Shown here: positions 42,501 through 51,633 of the stretch, in pieces
Layout: every line of letters starts with the position of its first letter
Numbering within the stretch: the stretch's first letter is position 1
Source: Globisporangium splendens
Taxonomy: Eukaryota; Oomycota; Peronosporomycetes; Pythiales; Pythiaceae
Direction of reading: 5' to 3'
Assembly: GCA_006386115.1 (NCBI GenBank)
Contig: VFIW01000038.1
Span: forward strand, 333,531-397,530
Length of the DNA stretch: 64,000 bases
The notes under the pieces: model-generated
The model's database searches: none
The model's input: the letters and a program-made list of their open reading frames with translations, nothing else
What the model was told of the DNA's origin: nothing
Program-made: the position numbers and the translations under genes

Positions 42501-43380
42501 CGCCCTACACCGAGGGCCAACCCGACGTGTGGAAACGCAAACGACGACGCATCCAGATCCAGTCCAGATCCAGACTCCAGACCGACGACTCCAGGCCAGT
42601 CCTGCTCAACTCCAACATGATCCAGCACCAGAACGCCGGCCCCAACCCACGGACACCCGGGCACCAGCCCCGGAGCAGCGAAAACGACGCGTGCGAATCA
42701 CGGCACCGGCACCGGAGCAACAACAGGGAGATCGGCCAGCCACGAACTCGGCACCAGACGAACGGCAGCGACACCAGACGCTCCAGCACCGGCATCCAGC
42801 ACCTCCAGGACGACAACCCGAGCTCCAACACCGACTCCCGCCCGTGCGGAACCAGCCCAACCAGCCCCGGCACCGGCGCCCGACGCTCCGAGGTGGAGCT
42901 CCGGTGCACCGAGCTCCAGCGACCGAAACGACGCGACCGACACCGGAACTTCAACGCGGGCAACCAAGCGGCACCGGAACGCAAGTGAGACGGTCCACAC
43001 TGTCCACGAGCATAGCCGGGACAGCAGCAGGGCCCAGATCAGCACCAGCTCCGACCAGAGGGGGGACAGACGGAGAAGCACGGAGGCCCACGCCTCCGGC
43101 GCGCGCAGGCAGATCGACAAGCGACCCCACAGCCACCCGACGACCCCGAAGCGCATTCAGTGCGACAGCCGGGGCGCCAGCGACACGACAACCCCGACGC
43201 GCATACAGTGCGACAGCCGGGACACCAGCGACACGACCGGCCCGACGCGCATACAGTGCGACAGCCGGGACACCAGCGACACGACCGGCCCGACGCGCAT
43301 ACAGTGCGACAGCCGGGACACCAGCGAGGCGACCGACACGTGGTCCGGGGGGACCCACCGGCACCAACCAGAGCGTGTAG
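36517..43380 (+). CDS. Utopia polyprotein: zinc fingers, archaeal-like RNase H, reverse transcriptase, restriction-like endonuclease
   Basis: The 2,287-codon frame starts at an ATG (MRLYWPRF). Order: acidic and His/Pro-rich head; C2H2 finger with Cys91, Cys94, His107, His112 and a second Cys/His cluster at 123-144; Ala/Thr/Pro region with four 48-residue repeats (about 465-656); RNase H (about 757-890) with Asp763 in DGACPGNPG, Glu in TAEY, Asp in EGDS and Asp in QADALAN; RT (about 1180-1460) with Asp1329 (YDLKNAF), GVYQGCPLSP and YADD at 1430-1433; CCHC (Cys1813, Cys1818, His1826, Cys1831); PD-(D/E)XK endonuclease with Arg1880-Pro-Asp and Asp1897; Pro/Gln/Arg tail with 16-residue repeats. 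The endonuclease nicks U2 genes and RT copies the RNA onto the nick. RNase H before RT is the oomycete Utopia arrangement. All catalytic motifs are intact, so it may be active. Confidence 0.93.
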   Translation: MRLYWPRFETRDRADSIGSNASTVSSSQGSLGSDAGFLLDSDEDSDVEDDLDNDEDHHHHHAHEDPPPPPPPQTRATVTEVHPHRGPHYVCTLCGFSAPHMFVLGRHRALAHENDHFVDIFTCECACDRHFTTRGAAANHERGCSTAQNTTTLGLAPQNDGPDPETAAPSSIPEPGPPPTTMSPPATVPERTSTCTSTVGYQTEGAKRRRLAPPLPDDERQQGASVPPSQTTVFLTDLLTLTRYRVHQDNDAAHPVPPPATTTTTTNTQVSIVNSNEMVINYDYAPTATVFGPQTENPIYENENPSTYEDDDAWAESTDSARAQIDIPPAQTSFFDEENSSLDAAIAVSGPGTAVTANLRPGTPRTTAATCEMTQDPAPMTGLSAEPAHLTQFGPGAPTNPAPATSPSTESALLTRFGANATRDQASGASPGPVSAIAGGTGANARPEPTESALPRARPPRANLTTARNSSLGPRNAISVGESANARTITAPSSSLSHENAPPVPENALARPTTARNSSLGPRNAISVGESANARTTTAPSSSLSHENAPPVPENALARPTTARNSSLGPRNAISVGESANARTTTAPSSSLSHENAPPVPENALARPTTARNSSLGPRNAISVGESANARTTTAPSSGLSHENAPPVPENALARPTTARNSSLGPRNAILEAASTAMRTRTQGERTLTANPLNWRSDTVPAARPDRNERVLTARPSRWRSATTPTTPITTEAINETPATTTTTQAITPEAPDDGRPWLLRFDGACPGNPGKGGAGSALYEPGGAILWTCHHFLPENFNTNNTAEYTALLDGVQAAKRHGARRLRVEGDSILVIRQVRGIYACGNKRLRALRNRILGCLRSLDSFELHHIDRKANTQADALANRALDHAATKSVCAVHGAGDDRCWTPIQRKTTSQRPDPEATVDEEMKETSDDDEEEVVRRDEGEVYAPVRLEPGTIPAKRPRLQLRALSENEDEKSRAIIERFAKKMATKITDCEDWETGEGYITALTMQMYDLLQEYSTTKKPRSMMKTKKKTTATKTMMRPPRPSTQHREARLEEALDDLIIAQRAEPSQQGRIQKARRRVGRVKAAILRSKLRLKFEQKEKECVQELLRGVNEDVTEGPMEDTTCPIGREDLYAFFQGVNTPNMVFDFDSDVGAPFRAVLQRLPPPEQVREALTDDLTIDEIEDQLQIVNGASSPGLDGIGHDVYKHFRLQLLPALHAAFSFCWKHKKVPTAWKVGTVRLLYKKGDPNQPSNWRPICLQQCIYKLYSGILAKRFTRWMDTNERFSLAQKGFRAFNGCHEHNFLSTSLLDQTRRMHRKLYNVWYDLKNAFGSLPQELMWRVLGMLRVDAAFIERAQNIYEDSHFVVNNAHDGPTDPIRQEIGVYQGCPLSPYLFIAALIPLLRGLQELPGVGVPLAENFRPCVSAYADDIKIFSDSASGIRSAHQLVERFLKWTTMRANPSKCALLAVTTNSRGNPELDTELQLHLDGTPIPRLTLSDSYAYLGIGDGFDHIQRRFALVPKLGELKKNVVALLRSPLAPWQILKAVKTYIYPQVEYALRHLRPLHSQLQGFDRVLSKGLRHLLRLPSSATTAFMYAPTSHGGLGLLPLTELHAALQIAHGWQMLHSKDHTIQAVARTQITQIIRKRYRLDEEYWKERTEEAIQRFLNSDLDSSLTNIRKRRNGDIGSLWTDIQRHLATHQLRLADVVDPSSGERQWLQLKTPSSRDWLEHTTVLRQVKLHMKNAHLNRWKEMSDQGRTVRAQGGPGSSFLTRGTGMWDNDYVFAVQARLNQLDTRSVLKRKRVRTNATCRYAECRSTETLAHVLNHCPGTSDAVTKRHDSALKLITDTLQPRVLRSQERLQLRVNETVEGMAGQLRPDLQLFDTRSKTVVVADLAITYEDHQQDGPEFSSLAASAQRKIEKYQPIKVHLMQQGWTVHLSALVYGSLGSVLPGNFKVYTEELGLLKKDARRLNTTISTEAIKASRRIWNLHCALHRGPTRRVETQTTTHPDPVQIQTPDRRLQASPAQLQHDPAPERRPQPTDTRAPAPEQRKRRVRITAPAPEQQQGDRPATNSAPDERQRHQTLQHRHPAPPGRQPELQHRLPPVRNQPNQPRHRRPTLRGGAPVHRAPATETTRPTPELQRGQPSGTGTQVRRSTLSTSIAGTAAGPRSAPAPTRGGTDGEARRPTPPARAGRSTSDPTATRRPRSAFSATAGAPATRQPRRAYSATAGTPATRPARRAYSATAGTPATRPARRAYSATAGTPARRPTRGPGGPTGTNQSV
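37324..37378 (+). other. Intron-like sequence inside the Utopia ORF (55 bp, GTAAGTAT...CTACAG)
   Basis: It has strong splice signals at both ends and is AT-rich inside GC-rich coding DNA. It is read through in the 2,287-codon frame. Removing 55 bp would shift the frame and stop at 37582, giving about 336 residues with only the zinc fingers. The same element is at 44859-44913 in unit 3 and 52438-52492 in unit 4. Confidence 0.5.
37909..38523 (+). repeat. 144-bp coding minisatellite with nested palindromes, unit 2
   Basis: Four full 144-bp copies (starts near 37909, 38053, 38197, 38341) and a partial one encode 48-residue repeats starting TTARNSSLGPRNA. Each copy contains the palindromes CTACTG(N7)CAGTAG, CAGAAAT(GCA)ATTTCTG, GTGCA(AA)TGCAC and CTACTGCTC(C)GAGCAGTAG. 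Homologous arrays are in units 1, 3 and 4. Confidence 0.9.
43153..43344 (+). repeat. 48-bp tandem repeat at the 3' end of the unit 2 ORF
   Basis: Starts at 43153, 43201, 43249 and 43297. It encodes 16-residue units of the type SATAGTPATRPARRAY. Copy-number and 1-bp differences here decide whether the ORF stops at 43380 (unit 2) or continues to the later stop used by unit 3. Confidence 0.85.
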
Positions 43381-43556
43381 TGACTACACATAAAAGGACA
43401 TCGTGCGAACCCAGCCTCCCCAAGGCTACCAGGGCATCACCCACGTAGGGAACGGCCCTCCAAACCCAAGAGACGCAACATGGTCACAATGAGGTAACCT
43501 CTTTATACCTGATAACCTCTTTATTTGATCGTTAATTGGTAAATATACATTCTTTC

Positions 43557-43709
43557 TCTGTTCTAATCAGTGTGAAAACTGATTGCCGGGCGACAAACCC
43601 GGCTTTATTTTCACATTTATTTCTGAGCTCGGTCGGACTGCGAGCAGCTTGCTGCCTCGTCTCTGGCTCGGTTTCCCGGGGATTGCACCTTCCCCCGGCG
43701 AGGCCAACC
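43557..43709 (+). ncRNA. Headless U2 snRNA fragment at the start of unit 3
   Basis: Same 153 nt as 28449-28601; lacks U2 nucleotides 1-37. Confidence 0.88.
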
Positions 43710-44051
43710 CTCTATATTACGGTAGTTGTCTATTCCCTTGTTATCTTTACTGTGTTGTTTATATTTGCTACCCTTCTATTTCGCTATTGTTCTTTCTGCT
43801 CTTTCGGTAGTCGGAAACAGTACCTAATTAGACAGGCGCAGAGTAGACAGGCGGTAGTGTAACTTGCGTGTCAAAAAAAAAAAAAGAAAAAAAAAAAAAA
43901 AAAAGAGGAAAGTCGACCCCACAAAAGAGCACTTTGCCACGCTTCTAGAGCGAACTAAAACAAAAGAAAAACACCAAAAGTAAGAAGACACGCAGGGCTA
44001 CAAGAGAACACAAGGAATAGATAATTTCACCGTAATATATTAACAGTTGGT

Positions 44052-47000
44052 ATGCGTCTCTACTGGCCCCGTTTCGAGACCCGCGACCGCGCGGACTCCA
44101 TCGGGAGCAACGCCTCCACTGTCTCGTCCAGTCAGGGGTCGCTCGGCAGCGATGCCGGCTTCCTCCTAGACAGCGACGAGGACAGCGACGTCGAGGACGA
44201 CCTCGACAACGACGAAGACCACCACCACCACCACGCTCACGAAGACCCGCCGCCGCCACCACCACCCCAAACCCGCGCCACGGTCACGGAGGTGCACCCG
44301 CACAGAGGACCACACTACGTGTGCACTCTGTGTGGGTTCAGCGCCCCCCACATGTTCGTGCTCGGCCGCCACCGCGCACTCGCACACGAGAATGACCACT
44401 TTGTGGACATCTTCACGTGCGAGTGTGCGTGCGACCGGCACTTTACCACCCGCGGTGCTGCTGCTAACCACGAACGTGGATGCAGCACCGCCCAGAACAC
44501 TACCACACTTGGCCTTGCGCCACAGAATGATGGTCCTGACCCGGAGACAGCCGCGCCAAGCAGCATCCCCGAGCCAGGGCCATCCCCAACCACGATGTCC
44601 CCCCTCGCCACGGTACCCGAGCGCACTTCAACGTGCACGAGTACCGTCGGCTACCAAACCGAGGGTGCCAAGAGGCGCCGCCTCGCCCCTCCCCTCCCCG
44701 ATGACGAACGTCAGCAAGGTGCCAGTGTACCCCCCTCCCAGACGACGGTGTTCCTCACCGACCTGCTGACGCTCACCCGGTACCGAGTACACCAAGACAA
44801 CGACGCCGCACACCCAGTCCCCCCTCCAGCGACGACAACGACAACAACCAACACTCAGGTAAGTATAGTGAACTCAAATGAAATGGTTATTAACTATGAT
44901 TATGCCCCTACAGCGACGGTTTTCGGCCCCCAGACCGAAAATCCAATATACGAAAACGAGAACCCGAGCACCTACGAAGACGACGACGCATGGGCGGAGT
45001 CAACCGACAGTGCCCGAGCACAAATCGACATCCCTCCGGCCCAGACCAGCTTTTTTGACGAAGAAAACTCAAGTTTGGATGCGGCAATTGCGGTTTCTGG
45101 CCCTGGGACCGCCGTAACGGCTAATCTCAGGCCAGGAACTCCACGCACAACCGCCGCAACATGTGAGATGACCCAGGACCCAGCTCCAATGACTGGTCTG
45201 AGTGCAGAACCGGCACTTTTGACCCAATTTGGACCTGGTGCACCTACGAACCCAGCTCCAGCGACCAGCCCAAGTACGGAAAGTGCACTTTTGACCAGAT
45301 TTGGTGCAAATGCAACCAGGGACCAAGCATCTGGTGCTAGTCCAGGGCCTGTGTCAGCTATTGCTGGTGGCACAGGAGCAAATGCAAGACCAGAACCGAC
45401 CGAAAGTGCACTTCCGCGTGCGCGGCCACCCCGCGCGAACCTAACTACTGCTCGGAACAGTAGTTTGGGCCCCAGAAATGCAATTTCTGTGGGGGAAAGT
45501 GCAAATGCACGCACAATTACTGCTCCGAGCAGTAGTTTGAGCCATGAGAACGCTCCGCCCGTGCCAGAGAATGCTCTAGCACGTCCAACTACTGCTCGGA
45601 ACAGTAGTTTGGGCCCCAGAAATGCAATTTCTGTGGGGGAAAGTGCAAATGCACGCACAACTACTGCTCCGAGCAGTAGTTTGAGCCATGAGAACGCTCC
45701 GCCCGTGCCAGAGAATGCTCTAGCACGTCCAACTACTGCTCGGAACAGTAGTTTGGGCCCCAGAAATGCAATTTCTGTGGGGGAAAGTGCAAATGCACGC
45801 ACAACTACTGCTCCGAGCAGTAGTTTGAGCCATGAGAACGCTCCGCCCGTGCCAGAGAATGCTCTAGCACGTCCAACTACTGCTCGGAACAGTAGTTTGG
45901 GCCCCAGAAATGCAATTTCTGTGGGGGAAAGTGCAAATGCACGCACAACTACTGCTCCGAGCAGTGGTTTGAGCCATGAGAACGCTCCGCCCGTGCCAGA
46001 GAATGCTCTAGCACGTCCAACTACTGCTCGGAACAGTAGTTTGGGCCCCAGAAATGCAATTTTGGAGGCGGCTAGTACAGCGATGAGAACGAGGACTCAA
46101 GGAGAGCGAACCCTCACCGCGAACCCATTGAATTGGAGGTCAGACACGGTGCCAGCGGCCCGTCCTGACCGAAATGAGCGAGTTTTGACGGCGAGACCGT
46201 CTCGATGGCGATCCGCAACCACTCCTACGACGCCAATCACGACTGAAGCTATCAACGAGACCCCGGCGACCACGACAACGACCCAAGCGATCACGCCAGA
46301 AGCACCAGACGACGGCCGGCCATGGTTATTGAGATTTGATGGAGCATGTCCAGGAAATCCAGGGAAAGGAGGCGCTGGATCAGCCCTCTATGAACCTGGA
46401 GGAGCCATCCTCTGGACATGCCACCACTTTCTACCCGAGAATTTCAACACAAACAACACCGCCGAGTACACAGCGTTACTCGACGGCGTCCAGGCGGCCA
46501 AACGACATGGAGCAAGGCGACTCCGAGTGGAAGGGGATAGCATACTCGTCATCAGGCAGGTCCGAGGCATATATGCATGCGGCAATAAGCGTCTGAGAGC
46601 ACTTAGAAACCGCATCCTCGGATGCCTACGGAGCCTCGACAGCTTCGAGCTCCACCACATCGACCGCAAGGCAAACACCCAAGCGGACGCACTCGCAAAC
46701 CGTGCACTCGACCACGCCGCAACGAAATCGGTGTGCGCGGTGCACGGTGCTGGCGATGACCGATGCTGGACCCCGATCCAACGGAAGACGACCTCGCAGC
46801 GGCCAGACCCAGAGGCCACCGTCGATGAGGAAATGAAGGAAACCAGCGACGATGACGAAGAAGAAGTAGTGCGCCGTGATGAGGGAGAGGTGTACGCACC
46901 TGTACGACTGGAACCAGGCACGATCCCGGCAAAACGACCAAGACTGCAACTACGAGCGCTGAGTGAGAACGAGGATGAAAAGAGCCGAGCGATAATAGAG

Positions 47001-50000
47001 AGGTTCGCCAAGAAGATGGCCACCAAGATCACCGACTGTGAGGATTGGGAAACCGGAGAAGGATATATTACAGCACTTACTATGCAAATGTATGACCTAC
47101 TCCAGGAGTACTCCACAACGAAGAAACCCCGATCAATGATGAAGACCAAGAAGAAAACCACAGCGACCAAGACGATGATGCGACCACCACGACCAAGCAC
47201 ACAGCACCGTGAAGCGCGACTTGAAGAAGCACTCGACGACCTGATCATCGCACAGCGGGCTGAACCCAGCCAACAAGGACGCATCCAAAAAGCACGTCGG
47301 CGGGTGGGCCGAGTGAAAGCGGCAATCCTGAGATCAAAGCTCCGGCTCAAATTTGAGCAAAAAGAAAAAGAGTGCGTACAGGAACTCCTCCGAGGAGTGA
47401 ACGAGGACGTCACTGAGGGTCCAATGGAAGACACCACCTGTCCCATCGGCAGGGAGGACCTGTACGCATTCTTCCAAGGCGTCAACACACCGAACATGGT
47501 GTTTGACTTTGACAGCGATGTAGGAGCACCGTTCCGAGCGGTGCTCCAGCGGCTGCCACCCCCGGAGCAGGTCCGAGAGGCATTAACCGATGACCTCACG
47601 ATAGATGAGATCGAGGACCAACTCCAGATCGTGAACGGTGCCTCCAGCCCCGGACTGGATGGCATCGGCCACGATGTATATAAGCACTTCCGGCTCCAGT
47701 TGCTACCCGCACTCCACGCAGCCTTCAGCTTCTGCTGGAAGCACAAAAAGGTCCCCACTGCGTGGAAAGTGGGCACGGTCAGGCTCCTATACAAAAAGGG
47801 AGACCCGAACCAACCCAGCAACTGGAGACCGATATGCTTGCAACAATGCATCTACAAGCTCTACTCAGGCATCCTTGCGAAGAGATTCACTCGTTGGATG
47901 GACACCAACGAGCGATTCTCACTAGCGCAGAAGGGATTCAGAGCATTCAATGGATGCCACGAACACAACTTCCTGAGCACCTCGCTCCTCGACCAAACGA
48001 GACGGATGCACAGGAAGTTGTACAACGTGTGGTATGACCTGAAGAATGCCTTCGGGTCCCTGCCACAGGAGCTCATGTGGCGAGTCCTCGGGATGCTCCG
48101 AGTCGATGCTGCTTTCATCGAGCGCGCTCAGAACATCTACGAGGACTCCCACTTTGTCGTGAACAACGCCCACGATGGCCCCACGGACCCCATCCGCCAG
48201 GAGATCGGCGTGTACCAGGGTTGCCCGCTCAGTCCGTACCTCTTCATTGCGGCCCTGATACCGCTGCTCCGAGGGCTCCAGGAGCTACCTGGCGTGGGAG
48301 TGCCGCTCGCGGAGAACTTCAGACCATGTGTCTCGGCGTACGCCGACGACATCAAGATCTTCAGTGACTCCGCGAGCGGCATCAGGTCAGCGCACCAACT
48401 AGTGGAACGCTTCCTGAAATGGACCACGATGCGAGCCAACCCGTCCAAGTGCGCTCTGCTGGCGGTAACCACGAACTCCCGTGGGAACCCTGAGCTCGAC
48501 ACCGAGCTCCAGCTGCATCTGGACGGCACCCCGATACCCAGGCTCACTCTCAGCGACAGCTATGCATACCTAGGTATCGGGGATGGCTTTGACCACATCC
48601 AGCGCAGGTTTGCCTTGGTGCCAAAGCTGGGGGAGTTGAAAAAGAACGTGGTGGCACTCCTCCGCTCACCTTTGGCACCATGGCAGATCCTGAAGGCAGT
48701 GAAGACGTACATCTACCCCCAGGTAGAATACGCGCTCCGCCATCTCAGGCCCCTGCACTCCCAACTCCAGGGTTTCGACCGCGTACTGAGCAAGGGTCTG
48801 AGGCACCTCCTCCGCCTACCCAGCTCCGCCACCACAGCGTTCATGTACGCACCGACATCCCATGGAGGCCTGGGGCTACTGCCACTCACCGAGCTCCATG
48901 CAGCACTGCAGATAGCTCATGGGTGGCAGATGCTCCACTCCAAAGACCACACCATCCAGGCGGTGGCGCGCACGCAGATCACGCAGATCATACGAAAGCG
49001 CTACCGGCTGGATGAAGAGTACTGGAAGGAGCGCACCGAGGAAGCCATCCAACGCTTCCTCAACTCCGACCTGGACTCATCGCTCACGAACATCAGGAAG
49101 CGAAGGAACGGCGACATCGGCTCGCTCTGGACAGACATCCAGCGCCACCTGGCCACACACCAGCTCCGACTAGCCGATGTCGTCGACCCCAGCTCCGGCG
49201 AGCGACAGTGGCTCCAATTGAAGACCCCGAGCTCCAGGGACTGGCTCGAGCACACCACCGTGCTCCGACAGGTCAAGCTCCACATGAAGAATGCACACCT
49301 AAACAGGTGGAAGGAGATGTCGGACCAAGGACGCACGGTGCGAGCTCAGGGCGGTCCCGGGAGCTCATTCCTCACGCGTGGCACCGGCATGTGGGACAAT
49401 GACTATGTCTTTGCAGTCCAAGCGCGCCTCAATCAGCTGGACACCAGGTCGGTGCTCAAGCGGAAAAGGGTGCGTACGAACGCCACATGCCGGTACGCTG
49501 AGTGCCGGAGCACGGAGACACTAGCCCACGTGCTGAACCACTGCCCCGGCACCAGCGACGCGGTGACCAAGCGCCACGACTCCGCGTTGAAGCTGATTAC
49601 CGACACACTCCAGCCCCGAGTGCTCCGATCGCAGGAGCGACTCCAACTCCGAGTCAACGAGACGGTCGAAGGTATGGCAGGTCAGCTCCGGCCAGACCTC
49701 CAGCTCTTCGACACCAGGAGCAAGACGGTGGTGGTCGCCGACCTGGCGATCACCTACGAAGACCACCAGCAGGACGGACCCGAGTTCTCCAGCCTAGCGG
49801 CCTCAGCCCAGCGCAAGATTGAGAAGTACCAACCCATCAAGGTGCATTTGATGCAGCAAGGATGGACGGTACACCTATCTGCACTGGTGTACGGCTCGCT
49901 CGGCTCGGTGCTACCTGGGAACTTCAAGGTATACACCGAGGAGCTCGGGCTCCTGAAGAAGGATGCCAGGCGGCTCAACACCACCATCTCGACCGAAGCG

Positions 50001-51077
50001 ATCAAGGCGAGCCGCCGCATCTGGAACCTCCACTGCGCCCTACACCGAGGGCCAACCCGACGTGTGGAGACGCAAGCGACGACGCATCCAGATCCAGTCC
50101 AGATCCAGACTCCAGACCGACGACTCCAGGCCAGTCCTGCTCAACTCCAACATGATCCAGCACCAGAACGCCGGCCCCAACCCACGGACACCCGGGCACC
50201 AGCCCCGGAGCAGCGAAAACGACGCGTGCGAATCACGGCACCGGCACCGGAGCAGCAACAGGGAGATCGGCCAGCCACGAACTCGGCACCAGACGAACGG
50301 CAGCGACACCAGACGCTCCAGCACCGGCATCCAGCACCTCCAGGACGACAACCCGAGCTCCAACACCGACTCCCGCCCGTGCGGAACCAGCCCAACCAGC
50401 CCCGGCACCGGCGCCCGACGCTCCGAGGTGGAGCTCCGGTGCACCGAGCTCCAGCGACCGAAACGACGCGACCGACACCGGAACTTCAACGCGGGCAACC
50501 AAGCGGCACCGGAACGCAAGTGAGACGGTCCACACTGTCCACGAGCATAGCCGGGACAGCAGCAGGGCCCAGATCAGCACCAGCTCCGACCAGAGGGGGG
50601 ACAGACGGAGAAGCACGGAGGCCCACGCCTCCGGCGCGCGCAGGCAGATCGACAAGCGACCCCACAGCCACCCGACGACCCCGAAGCGCATTCAGTGCGA
50701 CAGCCGGGGCGCCAGCGACACGACAACCCCGACGCGCATACAGTGCGACAGCCGGGACACCAGCGACACGACAGCCCCGACGCGCATACAGTGCGACAGC
50801 CGGGACACCAGCGACACGACCGGCCCGACGCACATTCAGTGCGACAGCCGGGACACCAGCGACACGACCGCCCGACGCACATTCAGTGCGACAGCCGGGA
50901 CACCAGAGGCGCCGACACGTGGTCCGGGGGGACCCACCGGCACCAACCAGAGCGTGTAGTGACTACACATCAAAAGGACATCGTGCGAACCCAGCCTCCC
51001 CAAGGCTACCAGGGCATCACCCACGTAGGGAACGGCCCTCCAAACCCAAGAGACGCAACATGGTCACAATGAGGTAA
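44052..51077 (+). CDS. Utopia polyprotein, second intact copy, longer C-terminus
   Basis: The 2,341-codon frame has the same domains at the same positions as the unit 2 protein up to the C-terminal repeats: fingers, four 48-residue repeats, RNase H, RT with YADD, CCHC and restriction-like endonuclease. An extra 16-residue repeat and a 1-bp loss near 50870 move the reading into another frame, adding a basic tail ending MVTMR at 51077. The unit 1 reading ends the same way, so this longer tail may be ancestral. Few amino-acid differences separate units 2 and 3, indicating recent duplication or homogenisation. Confidence 0.93.
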   Translation: MRLYWPRFETRDRADSIGSNASTVSSSQGSLGSDAGFLLDSDEDSDVEDDLDNDEDHHHHHAHEDPPPPPPPQTRATVTEVHPHRGPHYVCTLCGFSAPHMFVLGRHRALAHENDHFVDIFTCECACDRHFTTRGAAANHERGCSTAQNTTTLGLAPQNDGPDPETAAPSSIPEPGPSPTTMSPLATVPERTSTCTSTVGYQTEGAKRRRLAPPLPDDERQQGASVPPSQTTVFLTDLLTLTRYRVHQDNDAAHPVPPPATTTTTTNTQVSIVNSNEMVINYDYAPTATVFGPQTENPIYENENPSTYEDDDAWAESTDSARAQIDIPPAQTSFFDEENSSLDAAIAVSGPGTAVTANLRPGTPRTTAATCEMTQDPAPMTGLSAEPALLTQFGPGAPTNPAPATSPSTESALLTRFGANATRDQASGASPGPVSAIAGGTGANARPEPTESALPRARPPRANLTTARNSSLGPRNAISVGESANARTITAPSSSLSHENAPPVPENALARPTTARNSSLGPRNAISVGESANARTTTAPSSSLSHENAPPVPENALARPTTARNSSLGPRNAISVGESANARTTTAPSSSLSHENAPPVPENALARPTTARNSSLGPRNAISVGESANARTTTAPSSGLSHENAPPVPENALARPTTARNSSLGPRNAILEAASTAMRTRTQGERTLTANPLNWRSDTVPAARPDRNERVLTARPSRWRSATTPTTPITTEAINETPATTTTTQAITPEAPDDGRPWLLRFDGACPGNPGKGGAGSALYEPGGAILWTCHHFLPENFNTNNTAEYTALLDGVQAAKRHGARRLRVEGDSILVIRQVRGIYACGNKRLRALRNRILGCLRSLDSFELHHIDRKANTQADALANRALDHAATKSVCAVHGAGDDRCWTPIQRKTTSQRPDPEATVDEEMKETSDDDEEEVVRRDEGEVYAPVRLEPGTIPAKRPRLQLRALSENEDEKSRAIIERFAKKMATKITDCEDWETGEGYITALTMQMYDLLQEYSTTKKPRSMMKTKKKTTATKTMMRPPRPSTQHREARLEEALDDLIIAQRAEPSQQGRIQKARRRVGRVKAAILRSKLRLKFEQKEKECVQELLRGVNEDVTEGPMEDTTCPIGREDLYAFFQGVNTPNMVFDFDSDVGAPFRAVLQRLPPPEQVREALTDDLTIDEIEDQLQIVNGASSPGLDGIGHDVYKHFRLQLLPALHAAFSFCWKHKKVPTAWKVGTVRLLYKKGDPNQPSNWRPICLQQCIYKLYSGILAKRFTRWMDTNERFSLAQKGFRAFNGCHEHNFLSTSLLDQTRRMHRKLYNVWYDLKNAFGSLPQELMWRVLGMLRVDAAFIERAQNIYEDSHFVVNNAHDGPTDPIRQEIGVYQGCPLSPYLFIAALIPLLRGLQELPGVGVPLAENFRPCVSAYADDIKIFSDSASGIRSAHQLVERFLKWTTMRANPSKCALLAVTTNSRGNPELDTELQLHLDGTPIPRLTLSDSYAYLGIGDGFDHIQRRFALVPKLGELKKNVVALLRSPLAPWQILKAVKTYIYPQVEYALRHLRPLHSQLQGFDRVLSKGLRHLLRLPSSATTAFMYAPTSHGGLGLLPLTELHAALQIAHGWQMLHSKDHTIQAVARTQITQIIRKRYRLDEEYWKERTEEAIQRFLNSDLDSSLTNIRKRRNGDIGSLWTDIQRHLATHQLRLADVVDPSSGERQWLQLKTPSSRDWLEHTTVLRQVKLHMKNAHLNRWKEMSDQGRTVRAQGGPGSSFLTRGTGMWDNDYVFAVQARLNQLDTRSVLKRKRVRTNATCRYAECRSTETLAHVLNHCPGTSDAVTKRHDSALKLITDTLQPRVLRSQERLQLRVNETVEGMAGQLRPDLQLFDTRSKTVVVADLAITYEDHQQDGPEFSSLAASAQRKIEKYQPIKVHLMQQGWTVHLSALVYGSLGSVLPGNFKVYTEELGLLKKDARRLNTTISTEAIKASRRIWNLHCALHRGPTRRVETQATTHPDPVQIQTPDRRLQASPAQLQHDPAPERRPQPTDTRAPAPEQRKRRVRITAPAPEQQQGDRPATNSAPDERQRHQTLQHRHPAPPGRQPELQHRLPPVRNQPNQPRHRRPTLRGGAPVHRAPATETTRPTPELQRGQPSGTGTQVRRSTLSTSIAGTAAGPRSAPAPTRGGTDGEARRPTPPARAGRSTSDPTATRRPRSAFSATAGAPATRQPRRAYSATAGTPATRQPRRAYSATAGTPATRPARRTFSATAGTPATRPPDAHSVRQPGHQRRRHVVRGDPPAPTRACSDYTSKGHRANPASPRLPGHHPRRERPSKPKRRNMVTMR

Positions 51078-51136
51078 CCTCTTTATACCTGATAACCTCT
51101 TTATTTGATCGTTAATTGGTAAATATACATTCTTTC

Positions 51137-51289
51137 TCTGTTCTAATCAGTGTGAAAACTGATTGCCGGGCGACAAACCCGGCTTTATTTTCACATTTAT
51201 TTCTGAGCTCGGTCGGACCGCGAGCAGCTTGCTGCCTCGTCTCTGGCTCGGTTTCCCGGGGATTGCACCTTCCCCCGGCGAGGCCAACC
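51137..51289 (+). ncRNA. Headless U2 snRNA fragment at the start of unit 4
   Basis: As in units 2 and 3, with one T-to-C change near 51219 in the stem region after the Sm site. Confidence 0.85.
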
Positions 51290-51452
51290 CTCTATATTAC
51301 GGTAGTTGTCTATTCCCTTGTTATCTTTACTGTGTTGTTTATATTTGCTACCCTTCTATTTCGCTATTGTTCTTTCTGCTCTTTCGGTAGTCGGAAACAG
51401 TACCTAATTAGACAGGCGCAGAGTAGACAGGCGGTAGTGTAACTTGCGTGTC

Positions 51453-51483
<31 letters not shown>

Positions 51484-51633
51484 AAAGAGGAAAGTCGACC
51501 CCACAAAAGAGCACTTTGCCACGCTTCTAGAGCGAACTAAAACAAAAGAAAAACACCAAAAGTAAGAAGACACGCAGGGCTACAAGAGAACACAAGGAAT
51601 AGATAATTTCACCGTAATATATTAACAGTTGGT

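Larger units (their letters stand above)
36023..43556 (+). mobile_element. Utopia-type non-LTR retrotransposon, unit 2 (intact ORF)
   Basis: A 7,534-bp unit bounded on both sides by U2 nucleotide 38. It differs from unit 3 by few substitutions, A-tract length and C-terminal repeat number. The 3' tail ends with AT-rich sequence directly abutting TCTGTTCT of U2, with no poly(A) at that junction. Confidence 0.9.
43557..51136 (+). mobile_element. Utopia-type non-LTR retrotransposon, unit 3 (intact ORF)
   Basis: A 7,580-bp unit with the same organisation and boundaries as unit 2. It has one more 48-bp C-terminal repeat and a different A-tract. Confidence 0.9.
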
